Assembly: GCA_019918135.1 (NCBI GenBank)
Contig: WBZZ01006425.1
Span: 1-64,000 of the forward strand
DNA: 64,000 nt
Direction of reading: 5' to 3'
Source of the DNA: Paulinella micropora
Lineage: Eukaryota > Cercozoa > Imbricatea > Euglyphida > Paulinellidae
Part shown: positions 27,341 to 37,906 of the stretch, piece after piece
How positions within the stretch are numbered: the stretch's first letter is position 1
Layout of the letters: each line of letters begins with the position of its first letter
The notes under the pieces: model-generated
The model's input: only the letters and a program-made list of their open reading frames with translations
The model's database searches: none
Told to the model about the DNA's origin: nothing
Translations under genes and position numbers: made by a program

Positions 27341-28573
27341 TTAAGTGTTCCTTTTATTGTTCCTCTTCTTATTGCACCTCTGTCTGCGCGTCCGAGCTAT
27401 AATTGCGTATAAGCAACAGCTTGCGACGAGAATAGCTACGACCACTATGTAGAAGCCCACCAGTTTCGGCCGCGGGCCGCAGCGGTCTGCAGGGGCCGAC
27501 GACCAGGACGCGGGCACGTAGTGTGTGGCGTTTGAATCGTGCAGCAGCACCTCGCCTACACGCGCCCAGGCGGCCAGTGCAACTGCGGGGCCCGCATTCA
27601 GTCGAGAGCCGGACACGCGCCCGTTGTAACGTGCTGGTGAGGTCAGGCCAGTAGCGGGGCAACTGTCGCTTAACCTGAGACCGCGCGTACGCCGTGTGTT
27701 CAACCAACCCAGCGCGGTCAGTGCCCGGTTGCGCAGCTCAGTCAAAGAGGCGGGCTGCAACCTGCTACGTTCTAGCACCGCCACTGCGTACACGTAGACA
27801 CTGGTTAGGCTGGTCTCGTCAGGGCTGTTCTTGTTATTGACGATGTTGCCAAAGGCGCCGTGCTGGCGTTGGTGCAGAGACAGAGCCAACAAGTCGCGGC
27901 TCAGCCACTCACTGGCTTGGTCGTTATTGGTGCGCACTACGTAGCGCGCCAGCGCCAGCAGCGCCCAGGAGTTGGCCCTGCTCCATTTGACGCCGTTGTG
28001 GGCCGCAGAGGTCGCGCAGCGCCCGTGCCACCGCAGCCCATCAGTTGGGTCTACAAAGGCCTCCCTAGCTTGAACCAGCATAGTCCACGTCTCGTTTGGG
28101 TAGTCGGCTAGCAGTGCTGCGCCGGCCATGTACACATCGTCCAGCCACAGCCACTTGCGACAGTTAACCCTTCGGCTGTCCCCGAGTTTTCGCACTACTA
28201 GTCCAGTCCAGTCGGGATGCCGCCGCCAGCTACGCACTCCACGGACCGCATAGCAATAAACATCTTCTGCCCCTGGCACGTCGCGGAGGAGGCTGCCAAA
28301 AAGGCCTACCCTATCCCCGGGTGTCAGCCAGAACTCCACAGGGATTTGATGCGCAACCAACCACCCGGGCTGCCAGAACTGAAGGGCCCTATCGGCCAGG
28401 AGCTGCTCTACCTCGGCGGCTGCGTTCCACGGGGGGTTGCGCAGGGCCTCTAGCGCTACGGCCGATTCGTAGTTCCAGCCATAAAACCCCGTCCAGCCCG
28501 GCACCAACAGCGGCTCTTTTAAGCGCTGTTGCAACAAACCCCCCAGCCGGACCAAAGCGCTGCCGCACCACAT
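27341..28573 (-). CDS. GH88/GH105-like glycoside hydrolase, membrane-anchored
   Basis: From the ATG at 28573 the protein has about 410 residues. Motifs match the (alpha/alpha)6-barrel hydrolases that remove unsaturated uronic acids from pectin or ulvan oligomers: GFYGWNYESAVALEAL, WLWLDDVYMAGAALLADY, LRWHGRC, WSRANSWALLALARYV and SPDETSLTSVYVYAVAV. The usual HGxD acid appears as HGRC, so activity is uncertain. A C-terminal hydrophobic segment (LVGFYIVVVAILVASCCLYAI) followed by Arg/Lys-rich text is a type I anchor. There is no clear signal peptide at the N-terminus. A surface enzyme acting on host mucilage or wall is inferred. Confidence 0.6.
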   Translation of the reverse strand: MWCGSALVRLGGLLQQRLKEPLLVPGWTGFYGWNYESAVALEALRNPPWNAAAEVEQLLADRALQFWQPGWLVAHQIPVEFWLTPGDRVGLFGSLLRDVPGAEDVYCYAVRGVRSWRRHPDWTGLVVRKLGDSRRVNCRKWLWLDDVYMAGAALLADYPNETWTMLVQAREAFVDPTDGLRWHGRCATSAAHNGVKWSRANSWALLALARYVVRTNNDQASEWLSRDLLALSLHQRQHGAFGNIVNNKNSPDETSLTSVYVYAVAVLERSRLQPASLTELRNRALTALGWLNTRRTRGLRLSDSCPATGLTSPARYNGRVSGSRLNAGPAVALAAWARVGEVLLHDSNATHYVPASWSSAPADRCGPRPKLVGFYIVVVAILVASCCLYAIIARTRRQRCNKKRNNKRNT

Positions 28574-28945
28574 TCTTTTTTTTTTGGGGTTCTTAGGCAA
28601 AGCTGTAGTTCGTTAATGCAAACTAGCCAGCCAACGAGGAAGGACGGAAAAGAACTTATATACTTATAGTAGCATTCGCGGGAACCCTTGCCTCGAGGAA
28701 GGCGGAGCCTGCCTTCCTTCTTCCCTCGCCTCCCTTGTAGAAGCACAAGGGGAGGCGAGGAGGGGGGAAGGGGGGAAGGTGGGGGGGGGGGGGGGGCGAG
28801 GGAGGAGGGAAGGGGGGGGGGGGGGGGCGTCATCTAGCTTGTCACAGGAAACCCAAAAGAAGATATCATTCGGAACGTCTGAACAGAGTTGTAACACTGG
28901 ATAATATTAGTGAGCACTGCTCCTTTTTTTCTGGTCGTCTGTTGT
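28574..28945. promoter_or_regulatory. Divergent intergenic region with long G tracts
   Basis: Between the GH105-like gene (minus) and the kinase-like locus (plus). Contains G-runs of 11 to 14 near 28780-28830. No gene supported. Confidence 0.5.
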
Positions 28946-31900
28946 ATGCCCCAGCATGAGAGAGCGGCGCGCGGGTTTGCTGCTTTAAAATACGTGTTAC
29001 AAGACGCCGGCTTGCTGTGCAAAAGCTGCGGGATCCCCGCGCAGCCTGTCAGACATGAACAAGCATGGAATCGCCTGCACGAGCGCCGATGGTACGTCGA
29101 ATGGAAGGATCACTGCTGTGTGGTTAGCGCTGGAAGAGTGGTCGAGGGTTCGCAGACCCAGCCTGCGTTGGCAGCGACATCCGTCCCCGTCGTTGCAATC
29201 CATTCCGTAAGCGCAGAGGCTTGGAAGCGGTTCTGTGCCTCTAACCTAGGCTCAGACGCGGCGAGGCAGTATGCACAGTATACACTGACAATCCAAGACG
29301 CAAAGTTTGCGTTTGTCCGACTGACTCCCAACTCCGGTGGGATTGGAAACTTAGAGGAGCGCGCTAGCCTGGTTGTGTTGGAGGCTGCGCTGTACCAGTA
29401 TTTGCACCTGGTCACGGGCTGCAAAAGCGCCGTGCGGGGTATTCTGCTGGAAAGGCCAGAGACCTTTTGGCTGTGGACAGACTGGGCGGGGGCGCCGTTG
29501 GCCCGCACAGCGCAAACGCCGCGGCAGCCCGAGTTAGACTCCTTTATTCATTCACTGGCTTTGGGCACGGGGCACCTGCTGCTACTGAGAATGAACCACG
29601 AGTCGCTGTGCTGGCACGAGCAACAGCAACGATACCTGCTGTCGCACGCGGGGGTAGCGCACGCCAAAGAGCTACTAGTAGCTACCCGAGGCACGCGCGG
29701 CGAAGACATGGTGACCGAGCGAGGCGCGCGTGTCTTTAACCTGCTAGTCCTGTTCGACCTGCTAGCTCAGCAAGACATGGCCTACCGGCACGCAGGCGGC
29801 CCCGCGCTAGCGCGCCAGCTTTGTATTTGGGCCCAGGACCCGGTGCGCCAGTTGGCCCGGAGCTGGTGGGAGAAGCTGGAGCCCGTGACGACCCCCCTGC
29901 GCAAGTGCTTTGACAACTGTCTGCGCGAGGCCCTAGCAAGCTTGGAGGTAAGAATTCCGGTACCACTACAGAGCCAGCCCGACGGTCACGACGACGATAG
30001 CGCTTGCCAGACCGTTCCACCGGACGTCATGAGCGCCCCGGGGCTGGCAGGCCCCCTCAAACTCAGTGAGCAGCTCCTCCCGGGGCTGCGGGTCACCGGG
30101 CAAGCTGAGTGGACCCCCCTGGGCCCCGCCGCCGACCTGCGCGTAGGTTGCTACGAAGAGGCCAAGCGCGGGGTCCTCTCAAGCGCCAACAGTTCGGCAG
30201 GTCTTTTTTGGAGGCGAGGCACTGAGCCACCGGAGGCAGGCGTCTTTCTGTGGCCAGAGGGCGCCCCCGTCTGCCTAGTGCAAAACAAGGAATGGTATAC
30301 TTATGCCAAGGAGAACGGCAAGTCCCTCATTAAAGATATCCGGCGATTTAATTTTGCGAACCCTGATAGTACCAGCCCCGCTGCTGCGCGCGCCCGGACG
30401 AGCTTGGGCCTCGATTTGGTTGCCAAGAAGCTGCCCCTCGGCAAGGACCACGACGACTACTGTGACAGCGATGAAGACGACGATGATGCTCGGGCTAAAG
30501 AAAAGTTGCACGGCCAGACCAGACAGCAAGAGGCGGTCGCACAAGTCCTGTACCAACGCTATCTGTACGCCGCCGGGGGGGTCGCGCCTCCGGTAAGGGC
30601 TATTTTGTACTGCTACGATGACTCGTCCGGGAAGCGCGGCCTTACACATCCCTGGCGCGACGGCGGGAGTCCGGGCGATTTTTATGTGATCCTGAGCGAC
30701 TATGTGGGCGGTTCCTTGATGTACTAGTAGTACCTCAACCGGGCCCCCAGGCTCAAAGACGGTGCGCGCGAGTGGCGTGAGGCCGAACTATGCGACTTCC
30801 TAAGCCGTTTCTTTCATTCTCTGCGCCAGCTCTGCACCTTCGACCTCAAGCCCGGCAACTTCACCTTCGATTGGAAGCGCCGGCGCTTCTGGGCCATTGA
30901 CTTTGACGAGCAGCAGACTTGCAACCTGACCACCGCGTCGACCTACCCTTCGTCGATCCTGCGGCTCTCCAACGCGTTAGCTCTGTTCCTCTGCTTTTAT
31001 GCCCTGGGCTCCGAAAGGCTGGCGGGCGGCTGGGGGCTGCGGCCCAGCCACAGCTGGGGGCTTGCTGCTTACCGGGAGCTCAGGCTGTGTGGCGAGGAGG
31101 CAGGGGCGCTAGCCTGGGGTGACCTGAGCAAGGCCCCGCTGCAGCTCCCCGAGCCAGTGAGACAGTTAGGCCGCTTGTGGCATTACGTGTTACACGTCGA
31201 GTTTACGCCATCCAAGGTGGACAAGAACGGATTCTCCACCGAGGGCCGCTACGAAAGCCCCCTACGTTGTCCCTTCTTCTACCTCTACATTCAAAACATC
31301 AAGTTTAGGCACGTACCGCCCTCATTGCGCGGCCTCTTTTTTGAACGCTTGCCCTCGCCGTCTACAGCGTACAAAATAGTAGAACTGCTACCCCTGCGCC
31401 TGCGCAAGGGTACGGTGAGTAGCTCGCCCCTGACGGAACAGCTGGTCACACTCTTTGTCTGCTGGGCGTGCCTTTTACTAACCGAAGTCGTGCTCCGCAG
31501 CCCCCGGGGCCCGCGCAGAGCAGACGACAGTGTCGCTTACATACAACAGCGCCCCTTGGAGCCAACGGCCCCTGCAGGGGAGGCTGCGCGGGCGCCGTAC
31601 GAGCTTCCGGCCCTGGGCTTGGTCCCGGCTCCCCCCCCCTCCCCCTCCTCGCGCCTTGGCCGTGCGCGAAGAGGGAGATAGTGTGCCTCTGCTAGCCCTG
31701 CCGCGGCACGACGCCAGCTCGCTGGCGCAGAGCGAGGCCCTCCTACACTGGTACCACCGCGTTTTGGGCCACGCGGCACCCCCCGGCGCCCCTCAGCCTT
31801 ACCTCTTTGCCATTTTGGATTACTACTTACAGCAAGAGAAAAAAATACTGAAATTTGTCACCGCTGAGGGGTCTGAGTCCGCGCAGGCCAGAAAGTACGT

Positions 31901-32225
31901 TCGCAGGGCGGCAAGACTCGCGGGGTTCTGCCCCCTGGAAGAAGCACGCGCTAACCCGCCAACGGGAGGGGGTGGCAGCTACTGCGTCTACGCGCTACTG
32001 GCCGGGCTAAACCCGACACGCAAGCAGACCTTGGCCCTCTTGTGGCAGCGGGGCAAACACTGCAGGTACGCTTTCTTGGTCGAGCGCAACGGAGAACTGC
32101 GCGCACACGGAACGTACAACGTATTGTCGTCTGCCTTTACGCTCGTCTGCGCGGCACCCATGAGCCTGTCAGGCGGCCGCGAGGGGTTGGGCTTGTTTGT
32201 TTTTCGACGGAAAGAACACAACTAG
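28946..32225 (+). pseudogene. Large kinase-like locus in three open segments
   Basis: The first ATG is at 28946. The first segment, about 590 residues, starts MPQHERAARGFAALKYVLQDAG. It has a long N-terminal domain, an acidic run (DSDEDDDD) and a C-terminal part ending near the hinge of a kinase fold (DFYVILSDYVGGSL). The second segment, in the same frame, has the catalytic loop FDLKPGNFTFDW and WAIDFDEQQ, so the kinase motifs are recognisable. The third segment, in another frame after a long C-run, has a ~180-residue domain with YCVYALLAGLNPTRKQ. The locus has about two breaks as written. Relation to the 1.8-3.3 kb kinase remnant is only at the fold level. Confidence 0.6.
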
Positions 32226-32404
32226 TTGCGCAAGAAAAGGTGGGGGGGGGGGAGGAGTGTGCTTCCCCCCCCCCCCCCCCCCTCCCCACCGAGCCTTGGG
32301 GGGGGGCGCCCCCCCTTCCCCTTTCTACACTTTCCCCCACAACCTTCCCGCCGCCCCCCTCCTCTTGTCACTTCACTGATTAAAACTAGTACCACCTATA
32401 GTTT
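32226..32404. other. Intergenic hairpin region
   Basis: A G-run/C-run, a long C-run and a GGGGGGGCGCCCCCC palindrome, then AT-rich text just before the PARP gene. Confidence 0.55.
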
Positions 32405-33904
32405 ATGCTTTCGGGGACTAAGAGAGCTTTTGAGGCAACCATTGGCAATAGTCCAGTCCCGCCGTGGCCCACAGGCTCGTTGGCATGTTACTTGGATGCA
32501 GAGCTTAATAAGATTGACAGCAAGGTTTCGGCCTGTACAAAAGTAGTCAGGACAGAGCACGAGCAGGGCTGGCCTGTTTTTGTTAGACTTTCCTGTGCCA
32601 ATGGTCACGACTCGTCCAGGCGCTGGATACCCGAGCTGACGATAGTGCTTTGCATGCAGAGCGTGGGCCCTATGCTAAACTTTTACTTTACACCGAACCC
32701 TGAGGCGCAGGAAGACAACGACAAGAAAGCGGGGCTCTTAATTATCAACAAGTTTGTGTCGTGGTGGAAGCCTCCCAACGGAAGGCTGTTGCGATTTAAG
32801 CTGCAAGGCAAGCTCGAAAGCCTAGCGCAGATTGTGGATTTTTGGTTCAAGAACTCCGTCTACTTTGGCCAGCAAATGCAGGCCAGGCGTGAAAGGCTGC
32901 TTGCTGCTGCGGCGGAGGGCCGGACGCTGGCCGCTCATTGGTCACTGCGCTTGGAAAACCTAGGCTCGGGTTTCTTGCCCGATCAGATCAGTCAATCAAT
33001 CGAGAAGGCCTTTGCGCAGTACCTCTGGGAGCCAGAACGTTATCCACGGATGCAGTTTGAGCACGGCACAATACGTGAGAGATATGAAGTCGACTTCCCC
33101 CAGATGGAGGTGTGCAGGTTAGCGACGAGGAAGAGGCTCAAGACGACGCGTCTCGTGTTAGAGCATGTACCTCCCACAGCAAAGGACTCTCCCTATTTGC
33201 GACAGGCTGCCTCGGCGGGCCCCGAGGAGGAGACAAAGGAGCAGATGATCCGCGCAGTGTTTGAAAGCACCATGAGCCCTGGCTCCGTAGTAGTGTCGGT
33301 TCAGAGGCTGGAACACCCCAGCTTGGAAGCGTTGTTTAGCGCCACCAGGACGCTGATGGAAGAGCAAGAGCCGGTCCGAGAAATAGTAGTTTTTCACGGG
33401 ACGCGCGACATGCACGTTGAGTCTATTGTTACCAACGGGCTGGCCACGAGATTCTGCGCCCGCCAGAAACTGGGCTGGGGCGTTTATTTCTCGCCCCGGG
33501 CGCGCACGGCACACAGCTATACCGCCCCCGATCGCAATGGCTGCCACGCCATGCTCGCCTGCCGCCTGCTCGTGGGGCAGTGCGTAGTTAGGCCCAGCAA
33601 ACATCAAGGCGCCGTATTTCTGCCTGGCAGTCGTAGCCGGACCTACCAGACCTATGTAGATGCAACAGAAAACCCCAACACCTATGTGTCCACCCAGGAC
33701 CACCAAGCGATTCCTACGCATGTAATCCGCTACCTGCTCTTAGACCTGGGCCCGAGCTCTTTTAAGCTCGGTTATTCTTCTGTGGACTTGCTGAGGCCTC
33801 TCGCATTCTTTAGTAAAAGCTTTTTCTTTTCGCTGCAGGGGGAGGGGAGAAAGGAGAATCGGGGGAGCGCCCGCAGGCCCCCCTCACCTCCTCCCTCGAT
33901 ATGA
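32405..33904 (+). CDS. PARP-type ADP-ribosyltransferase
   Basis: The ATG at 32405 gives 499 residues. Residues ~325-450 form a PARP catalytic domain. VVFHGTR carries the NAD-binding His, GWGVYFSPRARTA carries the conserved Tyr, and NPNTYVSTQDHQAIPTHVIRY is the last strand-loop. The third position of the H-Y-E triad seems to be Gln or Asp, so it is more like the mono-ADP-ribosylating PARPs. The N-terminal 300 residues resemble a WWE/other-domain-free region and I recognise no known module (one Trp-rich stretch, FVSWWKPPNG). The role is probably modification of host or viral proteins during infection. Confidence 0.75.
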   Translation: MLSGTKRAFEATIGNSPVPPWPTGSLACYLDAELNKIDSKVSACTKVVRTEHEQGWPVFVRLSCANGHDSSRRWIPELTIVLCMQSVGPMLNFYFTPNPEAQEDNDKKAGLLIINKFVSWWKPPNGRLLRFKLQGKLESLAQIVDFWFKNSVYFGQQMQARRERLLAAAAEGRTLAAHWSLRLENLGSGFLPDQISQSIEKAFAQYLWEPERYPRMQFEHGTIRERYEVDFPQMEVCRLATRKRLKTTRLVLEHVPPTAKDSPYLRQAASAGPEEETKEQMIRAVFESTMSPGSVVVSVQRLEHPSLEALFSATRTLMEEQEPVREIVVFHGTRDMHVESIVTNGLATRFCARQKLGWGVYFSPRARTAHSYTAPDRNGCHAMLACRLLVGQCVVRPSKHQGAVFLPGSRSRTYQTYVDATENPNTYVSTQDHQAIPTHVIRYLLLDLGPSSFKLGYSSVDLLRPLAFFSKSFFFSLQGEGRKENRGSARRPPSPPPSI

Positions 33905-33964
33905 ATACTAAAGAAAAAAAAGGAAACTGTGGGCGCTCCCTTTTTGCTAAACCCCGCCGCATCG

Positions 33965-34750
33965 ATGATGCAGCGAGCTCTGTGGGGGATAATTTTTCTG
34001 TTACTACTGGACGCAGTGACAGTACTTACGCGCGGGGCTCATACCGGCCACGACAACGACGGGTCATCCCAATGCAGCAACAAAAAGTTAAAAGGCTTAG
34101 CGTGGAAGGATGAGGAACATCCCAACGGAACTCTGTCGCTAGGCTCTGTGAAGCCCTTTGTCCACAATACAACATGCAGACTCTTGCGGAAGTACAGCCT
34201 TTACCTGAACAATAGCGTTTCCAGACCAACAGGCGTGCACTACCAAGCCCAAACGTCGCGCGGGACCTCCCCCTTCAAAAGGCCTCAGCGGACCGAAGAC
34301 CACGATCATTACTGCCTGGGTGAGATACAAGAGCACACCCTGTCCATGCGTCTACACCGGGATCCGTGGGAGGACCTCCAGCTTACCTGGCAGCTTTCGC
34401 TTGGCAAACCTTCAAACGTGTCATACGCTGTGCTTTTTCAATGCATTGAAGAGGACGACTATAAATCCAGCGTCGCTCTCTTAGTATCTGGCATCGTAGC
34501 CATGTAGGTTTTTGGCGTATTGTTCATCCTCTGGATTCATGTAGCTGATGGCAAACGTGCAAACGAGGAAGATGAATATGAATGCGAAGAAAATGGCCTT
34601 TGTGCGGATTTTGTTTCTTGTACGAAGAATCAATGCACAGAAAATGTTCTTTGTGTGAGTTTTCTTGTTTTTATGGCCATAGGGTTTCTTCTTTTGGTAC
34701 TATATGGGGGCGAGAACATAAAGTATACTCACAGTTTCATGATACAATGA
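33965..34750 (+). pseudogene. Membrane glycoprotein-like gene A
   Basis: The frame starts MMQRALWGIIFLLLLDAVTV, a signal peptide. The ectodomain of ~150 residues has N-glycosylation sites (NGT, NTT, NNS, NVS) and a few cysteines, then a hydrophobic segment and a cytoplasmic-type acidic/Cys-rich tail, then another hydrophobic segment near the end. The order resembles the gene at 60761, which shares CxLLxK and a QC/EC motif before the membrane segment. It looks broken, about one break. Possible surface glycoprotein family; not assigned. Confidence 0.55.
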
Positions 34751-34801
34751 GGCCCACGTGGTTAGCAGTGCTACTTGTACCAACACGAATTTAATAAAGC
34801 T

Positions 34802-36034
34802 CTAATTGCCTCGCGTGCCTAGAATCCCCTTGCATTGCGTGAGGTTCATTTCCTGTAGCCCCGTTAGTTTGGACAAGGTCGCAAGTGAGTCTTTAGTAAG
34901 TTCTTGACAATACGAAAGATCGACTTTTCGGAGGGTTGGTAGCCGCGTGACCAAGCCGTGCAGACCCGCGTCGGTGAGCGCATGACACCTGGAGAGATTC
35001 AGGGTGGTTAGGCTAGTAGGTAGCTTTTGCTTCTTGGGCCATCGCGACGTTTCTTCGCCCGTAAGCAAAGAGCAACGCGACAGATCAAGCTCCTCCAACT
35101 TTTGCAGGCAATTTTGCGCTGACAGGTGGGGCCAGATCGCTTCTGTAAGCTTGAAGCAGCCCGACAGACTCAGGCGCCGCAGTCGGGGCAGCTGTGACGA
35201 AGATAGCGCAGCCACCCCGGCGTCTGTGATCTTGGAACAACATGTCAGGTCCAGCAGCGCGAGCTGGGGGAAATTCTGCTCAGCTAGGCGGGCCAGCACG
35301 CAATCCTCAATCCAGGGGCAATACGACAGATCTAGATCTTGGAGCCGTGGATGGCCCGTTTGTGCAAAAAGGACCATAGCCTGGCTTTCTAGAGCAAAGC
35401 AACGCTGAAGTACTAAGCGTTCGAGTTGGGGAAGATCGCCGAGCAGACTAATCAAACCTCCGCCTGTAATGACGGGGCAGGAGGAGCAGTCTAGCGTTTG
35501 GAGCTGAGGCACCAGGCGGCCCACGTGCAAAAGGCCCTTGTTCGTGACCTTGGCGCAGCCCGCCAAGACCAGTCGCTGAAGCCGCGGGAAGCTTTCCAAC
35601 AGAGCAGCCAGCATGTCGTCTGTGAGCTGAGAGGAGCCTGATAAATCCAGCTCCTCGACGCGAAGGGCTGAGATAAACGCCGAAAAAGCAGAAAGGTCCG
35701 GGAGAGCCAACGACTTGCGCAGCAGAACCCTGCGGATAGGCACTCCGACCTGTGACCAAGCAGGACCGTATTCCAGGAGCAACTGCCGATCCACCGCTTT
35801 GCCAAGATCAAGCTCAGACAAGTCGCCACTTCGGCTGTGGTATTCCATGAAGCCCTCCATCGTGGTGGCGCCTGCTAGCACGCCAGCAGCCGAAAAAGGC
35901 TGAGAAGGGGCCGCCGCGGGTTGGGTGCGAGCCTCTACGCAGCTGCTCTGGGCCTCTGGCTCAGAGGCCGGGGCAGGGGCAGGGGCAGGGACACGGGCTT
36001 TCTTGAGCTTACCAGCTTGCTGCCTTTTAGGCAT
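34802..36034 (-). CDS. LRR protein of the FBXL type, 410 residues
   Basis: The ATG at 36034 starts MPKRQQAGKLKKARVPAPAP, a basic Pro/Ala-rich leader. Residues ~110-400 contain about ten cysteine-containing leucine-rich repeats: LQRLVLAGCAKVTNKGLLHV, LALLDLTCCSKITDAGVAAL and LRKVDLSYCQELTKDSLATL. The pattern is that of F-box LRR proteins, but no F-box is visible. It probably binds substrates or partners. A rearranged partial copy is at 40395-40803. Gene end is a TAG next to TTTATTAAA. Confidence 0.85.
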   Translation of the reverse strand: MPKRQQAGKLKKARVPAPAPAPASEPEAQSSCVEARTQPAAAPSQPFSAAGVLAGATTMEGFMEYHSRSGDLSELDLGKAVDRQLLLEYGPAWSQVGVPIRRVLLRKSLALPDLSAFSAFISALRVEELDLSGSSQLTDDMLAALLESFPRLQRLVLAGCAKVTNKGLLHVGRLVPQLQTLDCSSCPVITGGGLISLLGDLPQLERLVLQRCFALESQAMVLFAQTGHPRLQDLDLSYCPWIEDCVLARLAEQNFPQLALLDLTCCSKITDAGVAALSSSQLPRLRRLSLSGCFKLTEAIWPHLSAQNCLQKLEELDLSRCSLLTGEETSRWPKKQKLPTSLTTLNLSRCHALTDAGLHGLVTRLPTLRKVDLSYCQELTKDSLATLSKLTGLQEMNLTQCKGILGTRGN

Positions 36035-36270
36035 TGGCTAAAAATTGCGGATTGTGACCAAAGAACGTTTCCAAGCTAGAGGTGCTTGTTCAAGGGGGGG
36101 AGGGGATGCCCCCCCCGCATGCCGACCCGCCAGGGTGGCAGGGGGGGGGGGGGGGCAACCCCCCCTCCCTTGTCCAACCTGACATCTTCCACCACTATAT
36201 CCCGTTTTTTGTTTTTTCCTTTGTTGGTTCCGATGTTTGAACACTAGCTAGCCCCAGCTTTGGCGTTCCC
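36035..36270. promoter_or_regulatory. Divergent intergenic region with G/C hairpins
   Basis: Contains two G-run/C-run palindromes near 36095-36165, between the LRR gene (minus) and the F-box gene (plus). Confidence 0.5.
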
Positions 36271-36768
36271 ATGAAGAAAAAGCCAAAGCTGGGGCACACG
36301 GGCCCGTTGCCGCATTTGACTGCACTGCCAGAGGAACTGCTGCGACATCTGTCCTCGTGGTCTCCGCCGTCCGTGGCCGTGCTGGGCACGACCTGTCGCA
36401 ACCTGAGCAAATGTCTTCTCCCGTTGGCGACCGAAGCTCAGGAAGAACACCTTGCCAGTGTGCGCGGGCCGGTGGCCGATGCAATCGAAGGGGTCGCCCT
36501 CAAGGGAGGTTACACTACCAAATTCGGCCTCCACGGCGCTACCCCGAACCAGTATTACGAAAATGATGTTGATTATGATCTGGGCGGCTGCCTGAACCTC
36601 CACGCCGGCAAACGCTTTGGCTATGCCGAACGCATTGCGACGTCTTTAGAATTTTACTGGCACCACAGCCTCTCAACTGGAAAAACCAAGATCCGACTCA
36701 GCTTGCGGAGCAACGACTTCAACGGTGAATGCGAGAAATGTGGCAGCTTGAATATTTCTGCGTGGTGA
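36271..36768 (+). CDS. F-box protein, 165 residues
   Basis: The ATG at 36271 starts MKKKPKLGHTGPLPHLTALP. Residues 13-48 match the F-box consensus: LPEELLRHLSSWSPPSVAVLGTT followed by CRNLSKCLLP. The remaining ~110 residues include YYENDVDYDLGGCLNLHAG and end with a CEKCGSLN pair of cysteines. An adaptor for the host SCF ligase is the expected role. The following ~200 bases are open in another frame but carry no motif. Confidence 0.75.
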   Translation: MKKKPKLGHTGPLPHLTALPEELLRHLSSWSPPSVAVLGTTCRNLSKCLLPLATEAQEEHLASVRGPVADAIEGVALKGGYTTKFGLHGATPNQYYENDVDYDLGGCLNLHAGKRFGYAERIATSLEFYWHHSLSTGKTKIRLSLRSNDFNGECEKCGSLNISAW

Positions 36769-36956
36769 AAGGCGAGCTATTCTACGTGCAGAGCCGCGCC
36801 GAAATCGAGGCCATGGCGAGCCAGAGATTGTGTACTGACAATAGAAGATGCTGTAAGGCAAGAGAAGCAAGGCAGAGTTCTGCGGGACTTTCTAAGAGAC
36901 AGCATCCGTTCGTTATCCTCCCAGAATCGGAAGCGGTGAATTGCTCCATTGCTGCC

Positions 36957-37016
36957 TCCAAGTGTAAGACCGTCGAGCTTTAATTCAGCGTAAATTTCGC
37001 ATCTTCTTGGCGCCGC
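36957..37016 (+). repeat. Gene-end motif copy
   Basis: TCCAAGTGTAAGACCGTCGAG then CTTTAATTCAGCG and CTTGGCGCCGCC, 190 bases after the F-box gene. Confidence 0.75.
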
Positions 37017-37065
37017 CCCCTCTCCCTGCCCCTCCCCTCCTCCGTCCTTCTCCCTCTCCTAGTTT

Positions 37066-37135
37066 TCAGTGTCAAGCGTAAGACTTTGTCGAGTTTCAAT
37101 TTTAAAGAAACTTTTTTTTGCACTTTCTTGGCGCT
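37066..37135 (+). repeat. Gene-end motif copy
   Basis: CAGTGTCAAGCGTAAGAC then TTTGTCGAGTTTCAATTTTA and CTTTCTTGGCGC. It lies at the 3' side of the minus-strand gene at 37151. Confidence 0.75.
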
Positions 37136-37150
37136 CTACTCCCCTGCGCC

Positions 37151-37615
37151 TTACCTCTCCTTCTCCCTCTGCTCGCTTTGCATCACTTCCCTCGCAAACC
37201 TTTTCCAATCTAGTCCAAGCTCAGTCAAAAGAACGCGAAACATCGTAGGCCAGAGAAAGTCAAGCAGGCTCTCGTTTGCATTCTTGCTGTTTTTGTTGTT
37301 GTTGCTGTTGTTGTATGCATGGGCGTAGAAGGCACACAGAATCAAGCTCTCAAGCCCGCCCAGCTCCTCTAGTGCATCCTGGGCTGCAGCGAGGGCTTCA
37401 TCCCGGTCTTCGCTCAGCCGGATGTAGCGATGAAGCTTGCAGAAGATAGAGTGCACCCTAGTAATAAGCTTGTCCCCGCTCTGCTTGGCCTCAGTTCGAT
37501 CGTCGCGCTTCGTGGCTGCAATAAAATTATCCTCTGCCTCCTCGAGCAGCTTCTCCCAGTGCAAAAGGCTTGCAGTACTGAAGACACCCGAGCGAGCCAC
37601 CCGAGTGCTAGCCAT
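37151..37615 (-). CDS. Small helical paralogous protein, copy A
   Basis: The ATG at 37615 gives 154 residues: MASTRVARSGVFSTASLLHW. The protein is helical (WEKLLEEAEDNFIAATK, EALAAAQDALEELGG) with an Asn-rich loop (NNSNNNKNSKN) and a Leu-rich end (LLTELGLDWKRFAREVM). About 95 percent identical to the copy at 42558 and more distantly related to 9862-10422. No known family. Both copies share flanking DNA, so the block was duplicated recently. Confidence 0.75.
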   Translation of the reverse strand: MASTRVARSGVFSTASLLHWEKLLEEAEDNFIAATKRDDRTEAKQSGDKLITRVHSIFCKLHRYIRLSEDRDEALAAAQDALEELGGLESLILCAFYAHAYNNSNNNKNSKNANESLLDFLWPTMFRVLLTELGLDWKRFAREVMQSEQREKER

Positions 37616-37860
37616 GTCTAGACACACAACAATAGCACACCAAACAAGAGAGATAACTGGCTAATAACATATCGGCGTGGTCGACACTGCTTTGTCAGGT
37701 GGCGCTGGCCATTGCCTTGCATTTTCTGTGTTACGACAAGCCGCCGCTCTAGACAAGCGCACTTGTGTGGGGGGGGGGGGGCACTCCCGCCCCCCTTTGG
37801 CCACAGAAAGGGGGGGGTGTCCCCCCCCCTCCGGTCCTTTTTTCTAATGGGAAGAGAGAC

Positions 37861-37883
37861 CCAGCCCGCTCCCGCGGGCTGGA
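37861..37883. repeat. GC element (single palindrome)
   Basis: CAGCCCGCTCCCGCGGGCTGG followed by GAGGGGAGAGC. Confidence 0.65.
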
Positions 37884-37906
37884 GGGGAGAGCGCCGCCTT
37901 CTAGTA

